From Bradyrhizobium sp. cir1 (GTDB taxonomy: Bacteria > Pseudomonadota > Alphaproteobacteria > Rhizobiales > Xanthobacteraceae): a DNA stretch of 64,000 bases. Where the stretch lies: NCBI RefSeq assembly GCF_014198245.1, contig NZ_JACIHE010000008.1, positions 186,001 through 250,000 on the forward strand, given 5' to 3'. Positions within the stretch are counted from its first letter, which is position 1. The number at the start of each line of letters is the position of its first letter. The translations under genes and the position numbers were made by a program. Below are positions 26,064 to 35,543 of the stretch, piece after piece. Under the pieces are notes generated by a model. That model worked only from the letters and a program-made list of their open reading frames with translations, made no database searches and was not told the origin of the DNA.

Positions 26064-27683
26064 ATGCAGGGAGGCGCTGCCGGACTGGCTTATCGCGGCA
26101 GGACCGCCTCGATCGGCTTTGCCCACGGCCCGCTCGTCCGTGTCGATGCGGGCACGAATGGCGAGCGGATCGCAGGCTCGCTGGTCGAGGAGGCGCTCGA
26201 TCTTCGCAAGGCGATCGACGCGGCGAGTGGGCAGATCGCCGAGCTCGCCGCGATCGCGGGAGGTGAGGCCGCGCAGATTCTCGAGTTCCAGGTCGCGCTG
26301 CTGGAGGATGAGGATTTTATCGAAGCGATCTTCACGGCGATAAGCGAGGGGGATGCCGCCGACGTCGCGTGGCGTTCCGCGCTCGACGAGCAGATTGCGG
26401 ACTATAATTCGGCCGAGGACGAGTATCTGAAGGCGCGCTGCTCCGATCTTGCGGATCTGCGCGACCGCATCATCAGCATCTTGCGCGGAGGCGGGGGCGA
26501 GGCCCCCAAGATACCGAGCGGTGCCGTCGTTTGCGCCGACGATCTGCCGCCCTCGCGTTTCCTGGAGATCGACTGGTCGGCCGGCGGTGGTCTTGCGCTC
26601 CTGCGCGGTAGCCCCACGAGTCATGTCGCGATGCTGGCGCGCGCGCGGGGCATCCCCATGGTCGTGCAGCTCGGCGCCATTCCGGAGATCGGCGCGACGG
26701 CGCTGCTCGATGGCGAGGGCGCTACTCTCGAGCTCGATCCCAGTGCCGAGCAGCTCCGGCTGTTCGAGAAGCGGCGCGAAATTCATCGCAAGAGCCGGGC
26801 GTCCGCGCGGGCGATCCTGCGACGGCCGACCGCATCATGGCGCGGGGAGCGGATCAAGCTGCTCATCAACATCCAGCGCGTCGAGGATCTCGATCATGCC
26901 GACGCACAATATGCTGACGGCATTGGGTTGATGCGCACCGAGTTTCTGCTCGCCGAGCGCGGCGGCCTGCCCGACGAGGAGACGCAGTATCGCGCCTACG
27001 ATGCCGTTCTGCGCTGGGCCGATCGACGCCCGGTTACCATTCGCACCTTTGATGCCGGCGGCGACAAGCCGGTACCTGGATTCACCATCGACGGTGAGGC
27101 CAATCCCTTCCTGGGCGTGCGTGGCCTGCGGCTTTGCCTCGCCCGCCCCGAGATATTCAGCGTGCAGCTCCGCGCGCTGGCGCGTGCGGCCGTGCAAGGA
27201 AATCTCAGGGTCATGTTTCCGATGGTCACGGCGCCGGACGAGTTCGAGTCCGGACGGAAGCTGTTCGCCGAAATCGTGCAGCGCTTGCAGGCCGAGGGCA
27301 TTGCCGCGATGCTCCCGGAGCTGGGAATCATGGTCGAGGTCCCGGCGGCGGCCCTGGCGATCGCGACCTTCAAGGCCTCCTTCTTCTCGATCGGCTCGAA
27401 CGATCTCGCGCAATATGTCCTTGCGTGCGACCGTTCTAATGGAGCTCTCGCCCCCTTGATGGATCCCTTGCATCCGGCCCTCCTCGAACTGATCGCGCGA
27501 ACCGCGGAGCACGGACGTCGCGCCGGAACCAGCGTCAGCCTGTGCGGCGACATGGCGGGCGACCCGCGCTGTCTGCCCGCGCTCCTGAATTGCGGCCTGC
27601 GCGAGTTGTCGGTGAATGCGTCGGCGCTCGCGCAGATCAAGCAGACCATCGACCGCTTGAGCAGCGGAGGCGGGCTTGGCTGA
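26064..27683 (+). CDS. ptsI: Phosphoenolpyruvate-protein phosphotransferase (PTS Enzyme I)
   Basis: A 539-aa Enzyme I. It lacks the N-terminal GAF domain of PtsP, so it is the sugar-PTS type rather than nitrogen-PTS type. The phosphorylated His is in GSPTSHVAMLARARGIPMV (H187). The C-terminal PEP-binding barrel has IGLMRTEFLLAERG, TIRTFDAGGDKP and SLCGDMAGDP. It starts 2 bp after the HPr stop and ends overlapping the small HTH-like gene. It would start the relay PEP to HPr to DhaM to DhaL. The symbol denotes function; it is dedicated to this operon by position. Confidence 0.94.
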   Translation: MQGGAAGLAYRGRTASIGFAHGPLVRVDAGTNGERIAGSLVEEALDLRKAIDAASGQIAELAAIAGGEAAQILEFQVALLEDEDFIEAIFTAISEGDAADVAWRSALDEQIADYNSAEDEYLKARCSDLADLRDRIISILRGGGGEAPKIPSGAVVCADDLPPSRFLEIDWSAGGGLALLRGSPTSHVAMLARARGIPMVVQLGAIPEIGATALLDGEGATLELDPSAEQLRLFEKRREIHRKSRASARAILRRPTASWRGERIKLLINIQRVEDLDHADAQYADGIGLMRTEFLLAERGGLPDEETQYRAYDAVLRWADRRPVTIRTFDAGGDKPVPGFTIDGEANPFLGVRGLRLCLARPEIFSVQLRALARAAVQGNLRVMFPMVTAPDEFESGRKLFAEIVQRLQAEGIAAMLPELGIMVEVPAAALAIATFKASFFSIGSNDLAQYVLACDRSNGALAPLMDPLHPALLELIARTAEHGRRAGTSVSLCGDMAGDPRCLPALLNCGLRELSVNASALAQIKQTIDRLSSGGGLG

Positions 27684-28098
27684 TATGGCGATCGATGAAC
27701 CGGCCGAGGCCGGCGCCGTTGCGGTTTACAAGCGCATCTTCAAGGAGGTGCTTGAGAGCCGCCCGTCAGGTATGCGGCTGCGCCTGGCCCATGCCATGGG
27801 CAAGAACCGCAGCTTCGTCAGCCAGATCAGCAATCCGGCCTATCCGGTGCCGATTCCCGTGCAGCACCTAAACACGATCTTCGACGTCTGCCATTTCCCG
27901 CCGCAGGCGAAGGCGGCGTTCCTTCGTGCCTACACCCGTGCGCACCCGCGCCGGATCGGCCGCCTGACGGAGGGGGCGCATGAACGGACGCTGACGCTGC
28001 ACCTGCCGGACCTCGGCAGCTCGAAGCGCAATGCGGAGCTCGATGCGCTGCTGCAGGAATTCGCGCGGCGCTTGAGTGCGATCATACGGGAAAAATGA
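27676..28098 (+). CDS. Small HTH-like protein of the dihydroxyacetone operon
   Basis: About 140 aa. The TTG at 27676 is preferred because GGAGG (27666-27670) lies 5 nt upstream; the ATG at 27685 is too far from it. Residues 28-85 (MRLRLAHAMGKNRSFVSQISNPAYPVPIPVQHLNTIFDVC reads as helices) resemble a lambda-repressor-type HTH, with MGKNRSFVSQISN as the turn. The C terminus is a basic and leucine-rich helix (LDALLQEFARRLSAII). It overlaps EI and precedes dhaK. It may be the local regulator of the operon or an adaptor; no family name recognised. Confidence 0.7.
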   Translation: MADMAIDEPAEAGAVAVYKRIFKEVLESRPSGMRLRLAHAMGKNRSFVSQISNPAYPVPIPVQHLNTIFDVCHFPPQAKAAFLRAYTRAHPRRIGRLTEGAHERTLTLHLPDLGSSKRNAELDALLQEFARRLSAIIREK

Positions 28099-28134
28099 GC
28101 GCCAAGCTCAGAGGGACGAAGAGGGGAGGAGAAC

Positions 28135-29118
28135 ATGAAAAAGTTCATCAATTCGGTTGATGGCGTGCTCGCGGAGAGCCTCGACGGGTTAGCTGCGGCG
28201 CATGCCGATCTCGTGACGCTCGGGCCCGAGCGGAAATTCGTGCGGCGCCGCGAGCTCAACTCGCGGAAGGTCGCGCTCGTATCCGGCGGCGGTAGCGGGC
28301 ACGAGCCGCTGCATGCGGGCTTCGTCGGCTATGGCATGCTCGATGCGGCCTGTCCGGGACAGGTCTTCACCTCGCCGACACCGGACCAGATCGTCGAGGC
28401 GGCGCAGGCCGTTTCGGGCGACGCCGGCGTGCTCTTCGTCGTGAAGAACTATGCGGGCGATCGCATGAATTTCGAGATGGCGGCCGAGATTTCCGAGGGG
28501 CGCACGGCCACCATCGTCACCGACGACGACGTCGCGGTCGAGAATTCCACCCACAGCATCGGCCGCCGGGGTGTGGCCGGCACTCTGATCGTCGAGAAGA
28601 TCGTCGGCGCGGCGGCCGAGAAGGGGGCCGACCTCCAAGCTTGCGTTGCACTCGGCGAGCGCGTCAACGCCCGGACGCGCTCGATGGGGGTGGCACTGAC
28701 GAGTTGCACGGTTCCGGCTGCAGGAACTCCGACCTTTGTGCTCGCCGAGGACGAGATGGAAGTGGGTGTCGGCATCCATGGCGAACCGGGACGCCGCCGC
28801 GTCAAGCTGGAGCGCGCCGATGTGATCGCTTTTGAGATGACCACTGCCATTGCCAAGGATCTCGACGCCCGCGAAGGCAACGAAGCCCTGCTGCTCGTCA
28901 ATGGATTTGGCGGAACGCCCGCGATCGAGCTCTATCTGATGTACAATGCGGCGCGGCGGATGCTCGAAAAGCGCGGCTTGCGCATCGCCCGCTCGCTGGT
29001 CGGCAGCTATGTCACCTCGCTGGACATGGCGGGGTGCTCGCTCACCGTGAGCCTGCTCGATACCGAGACCCGGGCGCTGTGGGACCATCCCGTGCGCACG
29101 GCCGCGTTGAAATGGTGA
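28135..29118 (+). CDS. dhaK: Dihydroxyacetone kinase subunit DhaK (substrate-binding)
   Basis: A 327-aa DhaK with both landmark histidines: H56 in GGGSGHEPLHAG, the acid/base residue, and H215 in GVGIHGEPGR, which forms the hemiaminal with the carbonyl of dihydroxyacetone. The SD GGGGAGGAG lies just before the ATG. It completes the PTS-type kinase with DhaL and DhaM. It is the last gene before a strong terminator at 29233. Some DhaK homologues act on tetroses or other ketoses, so the true substrate may differ from dihydroxyacetone. Confidence 0.94.
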   Translation: MKKFINSVDGVLAESLDGLAAAHADLVTLGPERKFVRRRELNSRKVALVSGGGSGHEPLHAGFVGYGMLDAACPGQVFTSPTPDQIVEAAQAVSGDAGVLFVVKNYAGDRMNFEMAAEISEGRTATIVTDDDVAVENSTHSIGRRGVAGTLIVEKIVGAAAEKGADLQACVALGERVNARTRSMGVALTSCTVPAAGTPTFVLAEDEMEVGVGIHGEPGRRRVKLERADVIAFEMTTAIAKDLDAREGNEALLLVNGFGGTPAIELYLMYNAARRMLEKRGLRIARSLVGSYVTSLDMAGCSLTVSLLDTETRALWDHPVRTAALKW

Positions 29119-29232
29119 CGGCGGCTGCGAATGGCTGCTGATTTTTTCGATCGCGCTCCGGCGGATGATCGGCCGGGGGCCACGCCTCGCGCATGCATCG
29201 GGAATTTTCCCGGTTCACCCTCCCTGAAACTT

Positions 29233-29262
29233 GCCGTGTCCCTCGGACACGGCTTCTTTTGT
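29233..29262 (+). terminator. Rho-independent terminator after dhaK
   Basis: GCCGTGTCC, loop CTC, GGACACGGC: a perfect 9-bp GC-rich stem with a three-base loop followed by TTCTTTTGT. It lies 115 bp after the dhaK stop and ends the 10-kb transport/kinase operon. Confidence 0.88.
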
Positions 29263-29343
29263 GTGGCGGTAGACAGCTATATCGGCATGACCTTCGTCAA
29301 GGGTGGCGATCGGCTAGAGCAGTGAATGTGCCTGGAGGGTCGC

Positions 29344-30657
29344 GTGGGCAAATGGATCGAGCACGCCGTCTGGTGGCATGTGTACCCGCTCGGCTTCGCC
29401 GGCGCCGAACGGGAGGCCGACGCGTGTGCCAGCATCGTGCATCGCCTTGACCACCTTGTGCTATGGTTCGATTACGCCGTGGAGCTCGGCGTATCCGGTA
29501 TCCTGCTGGGGCCGATCTTTGCCTCGTCGACTCACGGATACGACACCACCGATCACTTCCGGATCGACAGGCGGCTTGGAGATGGTGCCGATTTCGATGC
29601 ATTGGTCGCAGCAGCCCGTCGGCGCGGCCTGCGCATCATCCTGGATGGCGTGTTCAACCATGTCGGCCGCGAATCTCCAGCCTTTCAGCGCGCCGTCGCC
29701 GGCGGCCCGCAATCGCCGGATGCCGCCTGGTTTCGCTTGACCTGGCCGCCGGACGGAAAGGAACCTGATTGCGCGACCTTCGAAGGTCACCACCAGCTTG
29801 TGACGCTCAATCATGACGAGCCCGCGGTCGTCGACTATGTCATCCGCGTGATGAATCACTGGCTTGATCGCGGTGCCGATGGTTGGCGCCTCGACGCGGC
29901 CTATGCCGTTCCGCGGCAATTCTGGCAGCGCGTTCTGCCCGCGGTTCGTGTGCGGCATCCCGACGCCTACATCTTCGGCGAGGTGATCCACGGTGACTGT
30001 TCCGCCTTCGTCGACGAAACTGGCGTCGATGCGGTCACGCAATACGAGCTTTGGAAGGCGATCTGGAGCGCACTGAACGATCGCAACTTCCATGAGCTCG
30101 CATGGGCGCTCGCGCGGCATAATGCGATGATCGACAGGTTCGTACCGCAGACGTTCATCGGCAATCACGACGTCACGCGGATCGCGAGCCGGCTTCTGGA
30201 CGAACGGCATATCGCGCACGCGCTGGTTATCCTCATGACCTGTGGCGGCACGCCCTCGATCTATGCCGGCGATGAACAGGCGTTCCGCGGGATCAAGGAG
30301 CGCCGTGCCGGAGGTGACGACGCGATCCGTCCGGCCTTTCCGGCGGCGCCAGTTGAGCTGGCGCCGTTCGGCTGGCCGATCTACCGGCTACATCAGGAAC
30401 TGATCGGACTGCGGCGGAGGCACCCATGGCTCTATCGGGCGAAATCCCGTGTGATCGAGCTTCGCAATACGGACCTTGTCTTCGAAGCATTCGACGAGGG
30501 CAATCGGCTCTGGGTTGCTCTGAATTTGGCCGACGCAGCGGTCGTGCGTACCATCGATGCGGCCGCCGATAGGCTCGCGGGATCAGCTGCGGTGCGCAGG
30601 ACGGGCGCAAAGACCGAGCTCACGCTGCCGCCGAACGGGTGGATTATCCTCGGCTAG
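29344..30657 (+). CDS. GH13 alpha-amylase-family glycoside hydrolase
   Basis: A 437-aa GH13 enzyme without signal peptide, so cytoplasmic. The GTG at 29344 is chosen because GGAGGG lies 4 nt upstream; an ATG at 29326 is possible. Conserved regions: DGVFNHVG (region I), GWRLDAAYA with nucleophile D184 (II), FGEVIHG with acid E213 (III) and IGNHDVTR with D276 (IV). The short barrel with a small C-terminal sheet resembles oligosaccharide-acting members. It lies after the terminator, between the triose operon and the LacI regulator, and may belong to neither. Confidence 0.9.
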   Translation: MGKWIEHAVWWHVYPLGFAGAEREADACASIVHRLDHLVLWFDYAVELGVSGILLGPIFASSTHGYDTTDHFRIDRRLGDGADFDALVAAARRRGLRIILDGVFNHVGRESPAFQRAVAGGPQSPDAAWFRLTWPPDGKEPDCATFEGHHQLVTLNHDEPAVVDYVIRVMNHWLDRGADGWRLDAAYAVPRQFWQRVLPAVRVRHPDAYIFGEVIHGDCSAFVDETGVDAVTQYELWKAIWSALNDRNFHELAWALARHNAMIDRFVPQTFIGNHDVTRIASRLLDERHIAHALVILMTCGGTPSIYAGDEQAFRGIKERRAGGDDAIRPAFPAAPVELAPFGWPIYRLHQELIGLRRRHPWLYRAKSRVIELRNTDLVFEAFDEGNRLWVALNLADAAVVRTIDAAADRLAGSAAVRRTGAKTELTLPPNGWIILG

Positions 30658-30912
30658 CGGCAGCTTGCCAGGCGCGGCAGGCATCGGACAATACAAGCTG
30701 ATGATTTCCTTCGAGGTTAGTATGCTGCTTTTCTTGCAGGCCGCCCCCTTGATGGTGAGGTTACAGGGCGTCGCGGAAACATGCTTTCGCAGGATTGGCA
30801 TGTTTAAACCATTCCTGCTGAATGATGGCGGCTGGGCCGACGCCTATCGGGCCAATGAACCGATTCATAGAAATTTTCCCGGAGACGCTCCCCAAGGCGG
30901 GCCATTGGCAGT

Positions 30913-31956
30913 CTATTTCCGGCGCGATTCCCGCTTTTGCGTCGGCGCGATCGCGACGGCTGCGCACGAATCGCGCACCACGAGCTCCGGCGCGAAAGCG
31001 AGCCTCCGTGGCTCCGTGCTGGCGGCTTCGACGCGTTCGAGCAACATTCGCGCGCAGGTCGCGCCGATTTCCGTAAAATCCCACCGCACGACGGAGATCG
31101 CCGGATCCGCCAGGAGGGCGAGGTCCGAATCCGCGCCGCCGATGACTGAGATATCGCGCGGAACGTTAAGATGCGTGGCACGGATTGCCTTCAGCACGCC
31201 GGGCAGCATGTCGATGCCACCCGCGATGATCGCCGACGGCCTATTCGCCCGCTCGAGCGCTACGGCGGTCTCCCGGAATCCCGTGGCTGCGTCGAATCCG
31301 GCCGTGCGAACGAGCGTCGGGTCGACATCAAGCTTCTGCGCGGCGAATGCCCGCTTGTAACCCTCAACGCGCGCGCGGGCAGGGTAGATGTTCAATGGGC
31401 CCGTCAACAGGAGGATGCGTCGATGCCCGAGCGAGAGAAGGTAAGTAACAGCCTGATGCACCCCGCTCGCATGATCGACCTGCACGATGTCATGTGCGCC
31501 ATCGACCTCGCGGTCGAACATCAGGATGGGAAAGTCGAGATCATTCCGTGCCTGGGCCAGATCCGCGTCGACCTCAGACGATGTCGTGGTGATCAGCCCC
31601 TCGATCCGGCGCTGCCGGAAGCGTCGCAGCAGCTCGAGCTCGCGATCCTTCCGGTTATCTGACGAGCAGATCAGCAGGCCATAGCCTGCTTCCTCAAACA
31701 GATCCTGCGCCGCCCTCACAAAGCTCGCGAGGACGGGCGTGGTGATGTCGCGCACGATGATGCCGATTTCGCGGGAGCGGCCCTTGCGGACCTCTTGCGC
31801 CGCACGGTTCGGCACAAAGCCGAGCATTTTTATCGCAGCCAACACCCGCGTCCGATATGCCGCTTCCACGTTCGGCGCACCGTTGATGACCCTTGAGGCG
31901 GTGCCGATTGAGACGTCGGCCTGCTTGGCCACGTCGCGGATAGTGATCCGTTTCAC
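30913..31956 (-). CDS. LacI family transcriptional regulator
   Basis: About 347 aa from the GTG at 31956 (SD AGGG nearby); the frame is open 39 bases further, but the LacI-family headpiece begins right at KRITIRDVAKQADVSIGTASRVING. The hinge and periplasmic-binding-protein-like effector domain follow (IGIIVRDITTPVLASFVRAA, GHRRILLLTGP, DISVIGGADS). It is divergent from the acyl-CoA dehydrogenase operon, with an ATGAAACG-type palindrome in between and two similar sites before the Liv-type operon at 39.7 kb. It probably represses both. The effector is presumably the substrate or a CoA intermediate. Confidence 0.92.
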   Translation of the reverse strand: MKRITIRDVAKQADVSIGTASRVINGAPNVEAAYRTRVLAAIKMLGFVPNRAAQEVRKGRSREIGIIVRDITTPVLASFVRAAQDLFEEAGYGLLICSSDNRKDRELELLRRFRQRRIEGLITTTSSEVDADLAQARNDLDFPILMFDREVDGAHDIVQVDHASGVHQAVTYLLSLGHRRILLLTGPLNIYPARARVEGYKRAFAAQKLDVDPTLVRTAGFDAATGFRETAVALERANRPSAIIAGGIDMLPGVLKAIRATHLNVPRDISVIGGADSDLALLADPAISVVRWDFTEIGATCARMLLERVEAASTEPRRLAFAPELVVRDSCAAVAIAPTQKRESRRK

Positions 31957-32038
31957 GCAAAAATCCCTCGCTGGGCAGAGCTTACAGCTTGTCATACAAC
32001 GAAAAAATCCGTGCGCCCAGCATCTTGAGACCGTCGAC

Positions 32039-32066
32039 TTGACTCGTTGATGAAACGTTTTATTGT
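32039..32066 (+). promoter_or_regulatory. Candidate promoter of the acyl-CoA dehydrogenase operon
   Basis: TTGACT (32039-32044), a 16-bp spacer and TATTGT (32061-32066). The LacI-type palindrome at 32050-32063 fills the spacer and enters the -10, so repressor and polymerase would compete. Confidence 0.5.
32050..32063. promoter_or_regulatory. LacI-type operator candidate A
   Basis: ATGAAACGTTTTAT is a 14-bp palindrome with the central CG typical of LacI-family sites and one mismatched pair. It shares ATGAAACG exactly with site C (39705) and the ATGAA..CGTTT pattern with site B (39527). Confidence 0.6.
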
Positions 32067-32151
32067 CCGCGCTGATCGCCGACTACCGCCTGCTGTCGCT
32101 TCGCTGCGCGCGGTTCTCAGAAAAATGCGCGATTGGGTACATGGGGAGGAT

Positions 32152-33381
32152 ATGGATCTTTCAGTCACCGAAGAAATCACCGCGATCGGTGATGCTGTCG
32201 TGCGTTTCATCGATCGTGAGGTCGCCGCGATCGAACGAGATAACCACTCTTTGCTCTCTTCGGAGCGCCAGCTCTACGACGCGTCGGGCCGCTATGCTCC
32301 GGAGGTTGTGGCGCTGCGCAAGCGCGTGCGGATGCGCTCGGCCGAACTCGGCTTCTACAATCTGTTCGGTCCCACCGAGCTTGGTGGTGAAGGAATGGGC
32401 GCCGTGGCGGCGGTGGAGATTCAGGAGCGCGTGAATGCACACGTGGGTCCTTCCCGGCACCTCGTTCAGACGGTGGTGCTTCCTTCTCCTTTCACCAATG
32501 GACTCTCACCCGTCCTCGTCCACCTGGATAGGCAAGTGTTCGAACGGTATCGGGGCGTCCTCGCAAGCGGCGAGAAGACGATGTGCTTCGGGCTCAGCGA
32601 GCCGGACGCGGGATCCGATGTCTTCGGAATGAAGACGCGCGCCGTGAGGGACGGCGACGGCTGGGTGATCACAGGAACGAAGCAGTGGATCACGAACGCG
32701 CCGCACGCGGATTACGCGATGATCTTCGCCGTGACGAATGAGGATCTTGTACGGCAACGCAAAGGCGGAATCACCGGCTTCTTTATCGAGACCTCCACGT
32801 CAGGCTTCAGCGTGCCGAGCGTGATCCCGACGATGGGGCATCTCGGCTCCGAGACGGGCATCATCAGCCTCGATCATGTGCGGGTACCGGATGGGCAGCG
32901 TCTGGGCGCGATCGATGATGGCCTGTCGGTTGCGATTGGAGGCGTGAGCGTCGGACGGCTCGCAATGGCGGGATCGTGTATTGGGCTGGCGCGTTGGGCG
33001 CTTCGACAGGCCGTGGACTATGCCGCGATCCGCAAGACCGGCGGGCGGCCCATCGCCGGTCACCAGGCCATTCAGATGATGATCGCCCGCTGCGCAACCG
33101 ACATCTACGCCGCCAAATCTATGACCCGGGACTGTGCCTGGCGTATCGACCAGGGGCTTCCGGCGACCAAGCAGGTCTCGATGGTGAAGATGTACGCCAC
33201 CGAGATGCTCAATCGCGTGATGGACCAGTGCATCCAGGTCCACGGCGCCATGGGGCTCTCGAATGAGCTCAGGCTGGAGGCGGGGTACCGCTGGGCGCGA
33301 CTGTTGCGCATTCCGGACGGGACGACGGAGATTCAACTGCGCACGATTGCGCGGTATCTTCTGGCGGGAGACCTCGAATGA
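32152..33381 (+). CDS. Acyl-CoA dehydrogenase family protein
   Basis: A 409-aa flavoprotein. The ATG at 32152 has a perfect SD GGGGAGGA; the frame open to 32047 would run through the promoter and operator. It has the FAD loop FGLSEPDAGSDVFGMKTRA, the WITNAPHADYA strand and the C-terminal MDQCIQVHGAMGLSNE and GTTEIQLRTIARYLL typical of the family. It would introduce an alpha,beta double bond into an acyl-CoA. First gene of the 32-39 kb operon under LacI site A. Confidence 0.92.
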   Translation: MDLSVTEEITAIGDAVVRFIDREVAAIERDNHSLLSSERQLYDASGRYAPEVVALRKRVRMRSAELGFYNLFGPTELGGEGMGAVAAVEIQERVNAHVGPSRHLVQTVVLPSPFTNGLSPVLVHLDRQVFERYRGVLASGEKTMCFGLSEPDAGSDVFGMKTRAVRDGDGWVITGTKQWITNAPHADYAMIFAVTNEDLVRQRKGGITGFFIETSTSGFSVPSVIPTMGHLGSETGIISLDHVRVPDGQRLGAIDDGLSVAIGGVSVGRLAMAGSCIGLARWALRQAVDYAAIRKTGGRPIAGHQAIQMMIARCATDIYAAKSMTRDCAWRIDQGLPATKQVSMVKMYATEMLNRVMDQCIQVHGAMGLSNELRLEAGYRWARLLRIPDGTTEIQLRTIARYLLAGDLE

Positions 33382-35543
33382 CCGCTCCCGCAACTCTCGT
33401 TGCGCTGTTCGCGCCGCGATCGGTTGCAATCATCGGAGCCTCCGATGACAGCAATCGTATCGGCGGGCGTCCCCTGCGCTATCTGCGCGAGGCCGGCTTC
33501 GCCGGCGCGGTCTATCCCGTCAATTCCCGCCGCAACGAAGTGCAGGGTCTTCGCGCCTACGCCGACGTCCGCGATATTCCGGGGGCGGTGGATCTTGCCA
33601 TCGTCATCGTGAGCGCCGAACTCGTGGTCGAGACGATCGAGGCCTGCGCCGAAAAGGGGATAGGCTGCGCCATCATCTTCTCTTCTGGCTTCGCCGAAGT
33701 GGGGCCGGAGGGCGCAGGGCGGCAGCAGCGGATCGAGGAGATTGCCCGGGTGTCCGGAATGCGTCTGCTCGGCCCCAACTGCCTCGGTGCATTCAATTCG
33801 CATTTGGGCTTCTTTGGCACCTTCACGCAGGCATTCGACACCGGCGTCATGTTCCCGGGAGGGCTCGGCGTCGTCAGCCAGAGCGGAGCAGCCGGGGGAC
33901 ATCTCGCCTATATGTGCCGTCAGCGCGGCATCGGCATTGGACACTGGATCACCACCGGCAACGAGGCGGACATCGAGGTGTCGGAGTGCGTCGAATGGAT
34001 GGCGCGCGCCCCGCACGTGAAGGTGATCGCGCTCTTTGTCGAGGCGATCCGCAAAGGTCCGAGATTCGTGCGCGCGCTGGAAGCTGCTCGTGAGCACGGC
34101 AAGCCGGTCATCGCGATCAAGGTCGGGCGCTCCGCAGCGGGCGCGCTCGCCGCCGCATCCCATACCGGCGCGCTTGTTGGAGAGGACAAGATCTATGATG
34201 CGGTGTTGCGCCAACATGGTGCCTACCGTGCCGAGAGCATCGACGAACTCCTCGACCTGACCTATGCCTGCCTCCAGGGCCGCTTCCCATCCAGCTCGCG
34301 GCTCGGCATCGTGACGACCTCGGGTGGTCTCGGCATTCTCGCGGCGGACGCGGCGGTGCAGACGGGACTGGACGTCACCCCGCTGAACGAAGGCGCGCGC
34401 GGCAAGATCACCGCCATGATCCCGTTCGCGGGAACGCGCAACCCCATTGACGTCACAGCTCAAGGCGTGAACGATCCAAGCCTCATCAGCCGCTCCATCG
34501 CGTGTGCGCTCGACGAGGGCGAATACGGATCGCTCGTCTGCTTTCTCACCAGCGCTCCAGCCGTCCCGAGCATTGGCTCCCCGCTGCTCGGCGCCCTTGC
34601 CGCACTGAGGCAGGACCATCCTGACGCCGTCATTGCGCTAGAGATGGTCGTGCCATCGGAGATTCGGCGGCAGTACGAGGAGGCCGGCTTCCTTGTCTTC
34701 GAGGATCTGCATCGTGCCATTCGGACGCTCCATGCGCTCCACGTCATACGAAGCCGCCTCGAGTTGCCTCCTTCCCGCGTCCTGAATGCGCCCGCAGCAG
34801 CCGTGTTGCCCGATGTCGGCGACGAGTACAATGCCAAGCTTCTTCTCAGCAGGCACGGAATTCCGGTTCTTGCGGAGCGGGTCGTGTCCACGCCTGCGCA
34901 GGCGGCCGAGGCCGCGCGGGAGGTGGGGCTTCCGGTGGTGCTGAAGATCGTCTCCCCGGACATTCCGCATAAGACGGAGGTCGGCGGCGTCGTGCTCGAC
35001 GTGCGCACGCCGGAGGCGGTTGAGGAGCAGGCGAGGGCGCTTCTGCAGCGCGTTGCCGAAGCCAGGCCGGATGCGCGAGTTAGCGGCATTCTGGTTTCGC
35101 CCATGCGAACCGGTGGGATCGAGTCGATCTGTGGCGTCGTCAACGACGCTGTGTTCGGGCCCGTCGTCGTGTTCGGCCTCGGGGGCATCCATGTGGAGCT
35201 CCTGCGAGACGTCTCGTTCAGGCTCGCGCCCTTCGACGAAGCTGAAGCCCATCGTATGATCGGCGAGATCCGCGGCGCGCAGATCCTGTTCGGCGCGCGG
35301 GGTGGGGTGCGGGGTGACGTGAATGCGTTGGCCAGCAGTTTGGCAGCTCTGTCGCGCTTCGCGGTCGCGCATCGTGATCAGGTGGCCGAGGTCGACATCA
35401 ATCCAATGATGGTCCTTCCGGAAGGCGAGGGCGTGGTCGCACTCGACGCGCTCATCGTGCGGAAGGAAAGCACGCGCCCGCAATCCGTGTCGGACATTCT
35501 GCAAGATGGCAAGACCCGGCAAGACCGGAGTGTAACAGCATGA
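33378..35543 (+). CDS. ADP-forming acyl-CoA synthetase (fused alpha/beta acetate-CoA ligase family)
   Basis: A 721-aa protein in the fused order CoA-binding domain (1-125), CoA-ligase domains (150-460) and ATP-grasp domain (490-705). The phospho-His loop is AAASHTGALVGED (H262); LRLLGPNCLGAFN-type CoA-binding residues lie near 130, and VLKIVSPDIPHKTEVGGV in the ATP-grasp part is characteristic. It interconverts an acid, CoA and ATP with acyl-CoA, ADP and phosphate, so it can activate the imported acid or harvest ATP. It overlaps the acyl-CoA dehydrogenase by four bases. Confidence 0.92.
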   Translation: MTAPATLVALFAPRSVAIIGASDDSNRIGGRPLRYLREAGFAGAVYPVNSRRNEVQGLRAYADVRDIPGAVDLAIVIVSAELVVETIEACAEKGIGCAIIFSSGFAEVGPEGAGRQQRIEEIARVSGMRLLGPNCLGAFNSHLGFFGTFTQAFDTGVMFPGGLGVVSQSGAAGGHLAYMCRQRGIGIGHWITTGNEADIEVSECVEWMARAPHVKVIALFVEAIRKGPRFVRALEAAREHGKPVIAIKVGRSAAGALAAASHTGALVGEDKIYDAVLRQHGAYRAESIDELLDLTYACLQGRFPSSSRLGIVTTSGGLGILAADAAVQTGLDVTPLNEGARGKITAMIPFAGTRNPIDVTAQGVNDPSLISRSIACALDEGEYGSLVCFLTSAPAVPSIGSPLLGALAALRQDHPDAVIALEMVVPSEIRRQYEEAGFLVFEDLHRAIRTLHALHVIRSRLELPPSRVLNAPAAAVLPDVGDEYNAKLLLSRHGIPVLAERVVSTPAQAAEAAREVGLPVVLKIVSPDIPHKTEVGGVVLDVRTPEAVEEQARALLQRVAEARPDARVSGILVSPMRTGGIESICGVVNDAVFGPVVVFGLGGIHVELLRDVSFRLAPFDEAEAHRMIGEIRGAQILFGARGGVRGDVNALASSLAALSRFAVAHRDQVAEVDINPMMVLPEGEGVVALDALIVRKESTRPQSVSDILQDGKTRQDRSVTA

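Noticed and set aside
32047..32151. TTG start at 32047 for the first acyl-CoA dehydrogenase
   Set aside because: It would place the LacI-type operator and the -10 box inside the coding region and has no SD, whereas the ATG at 32152 has a perfect one.
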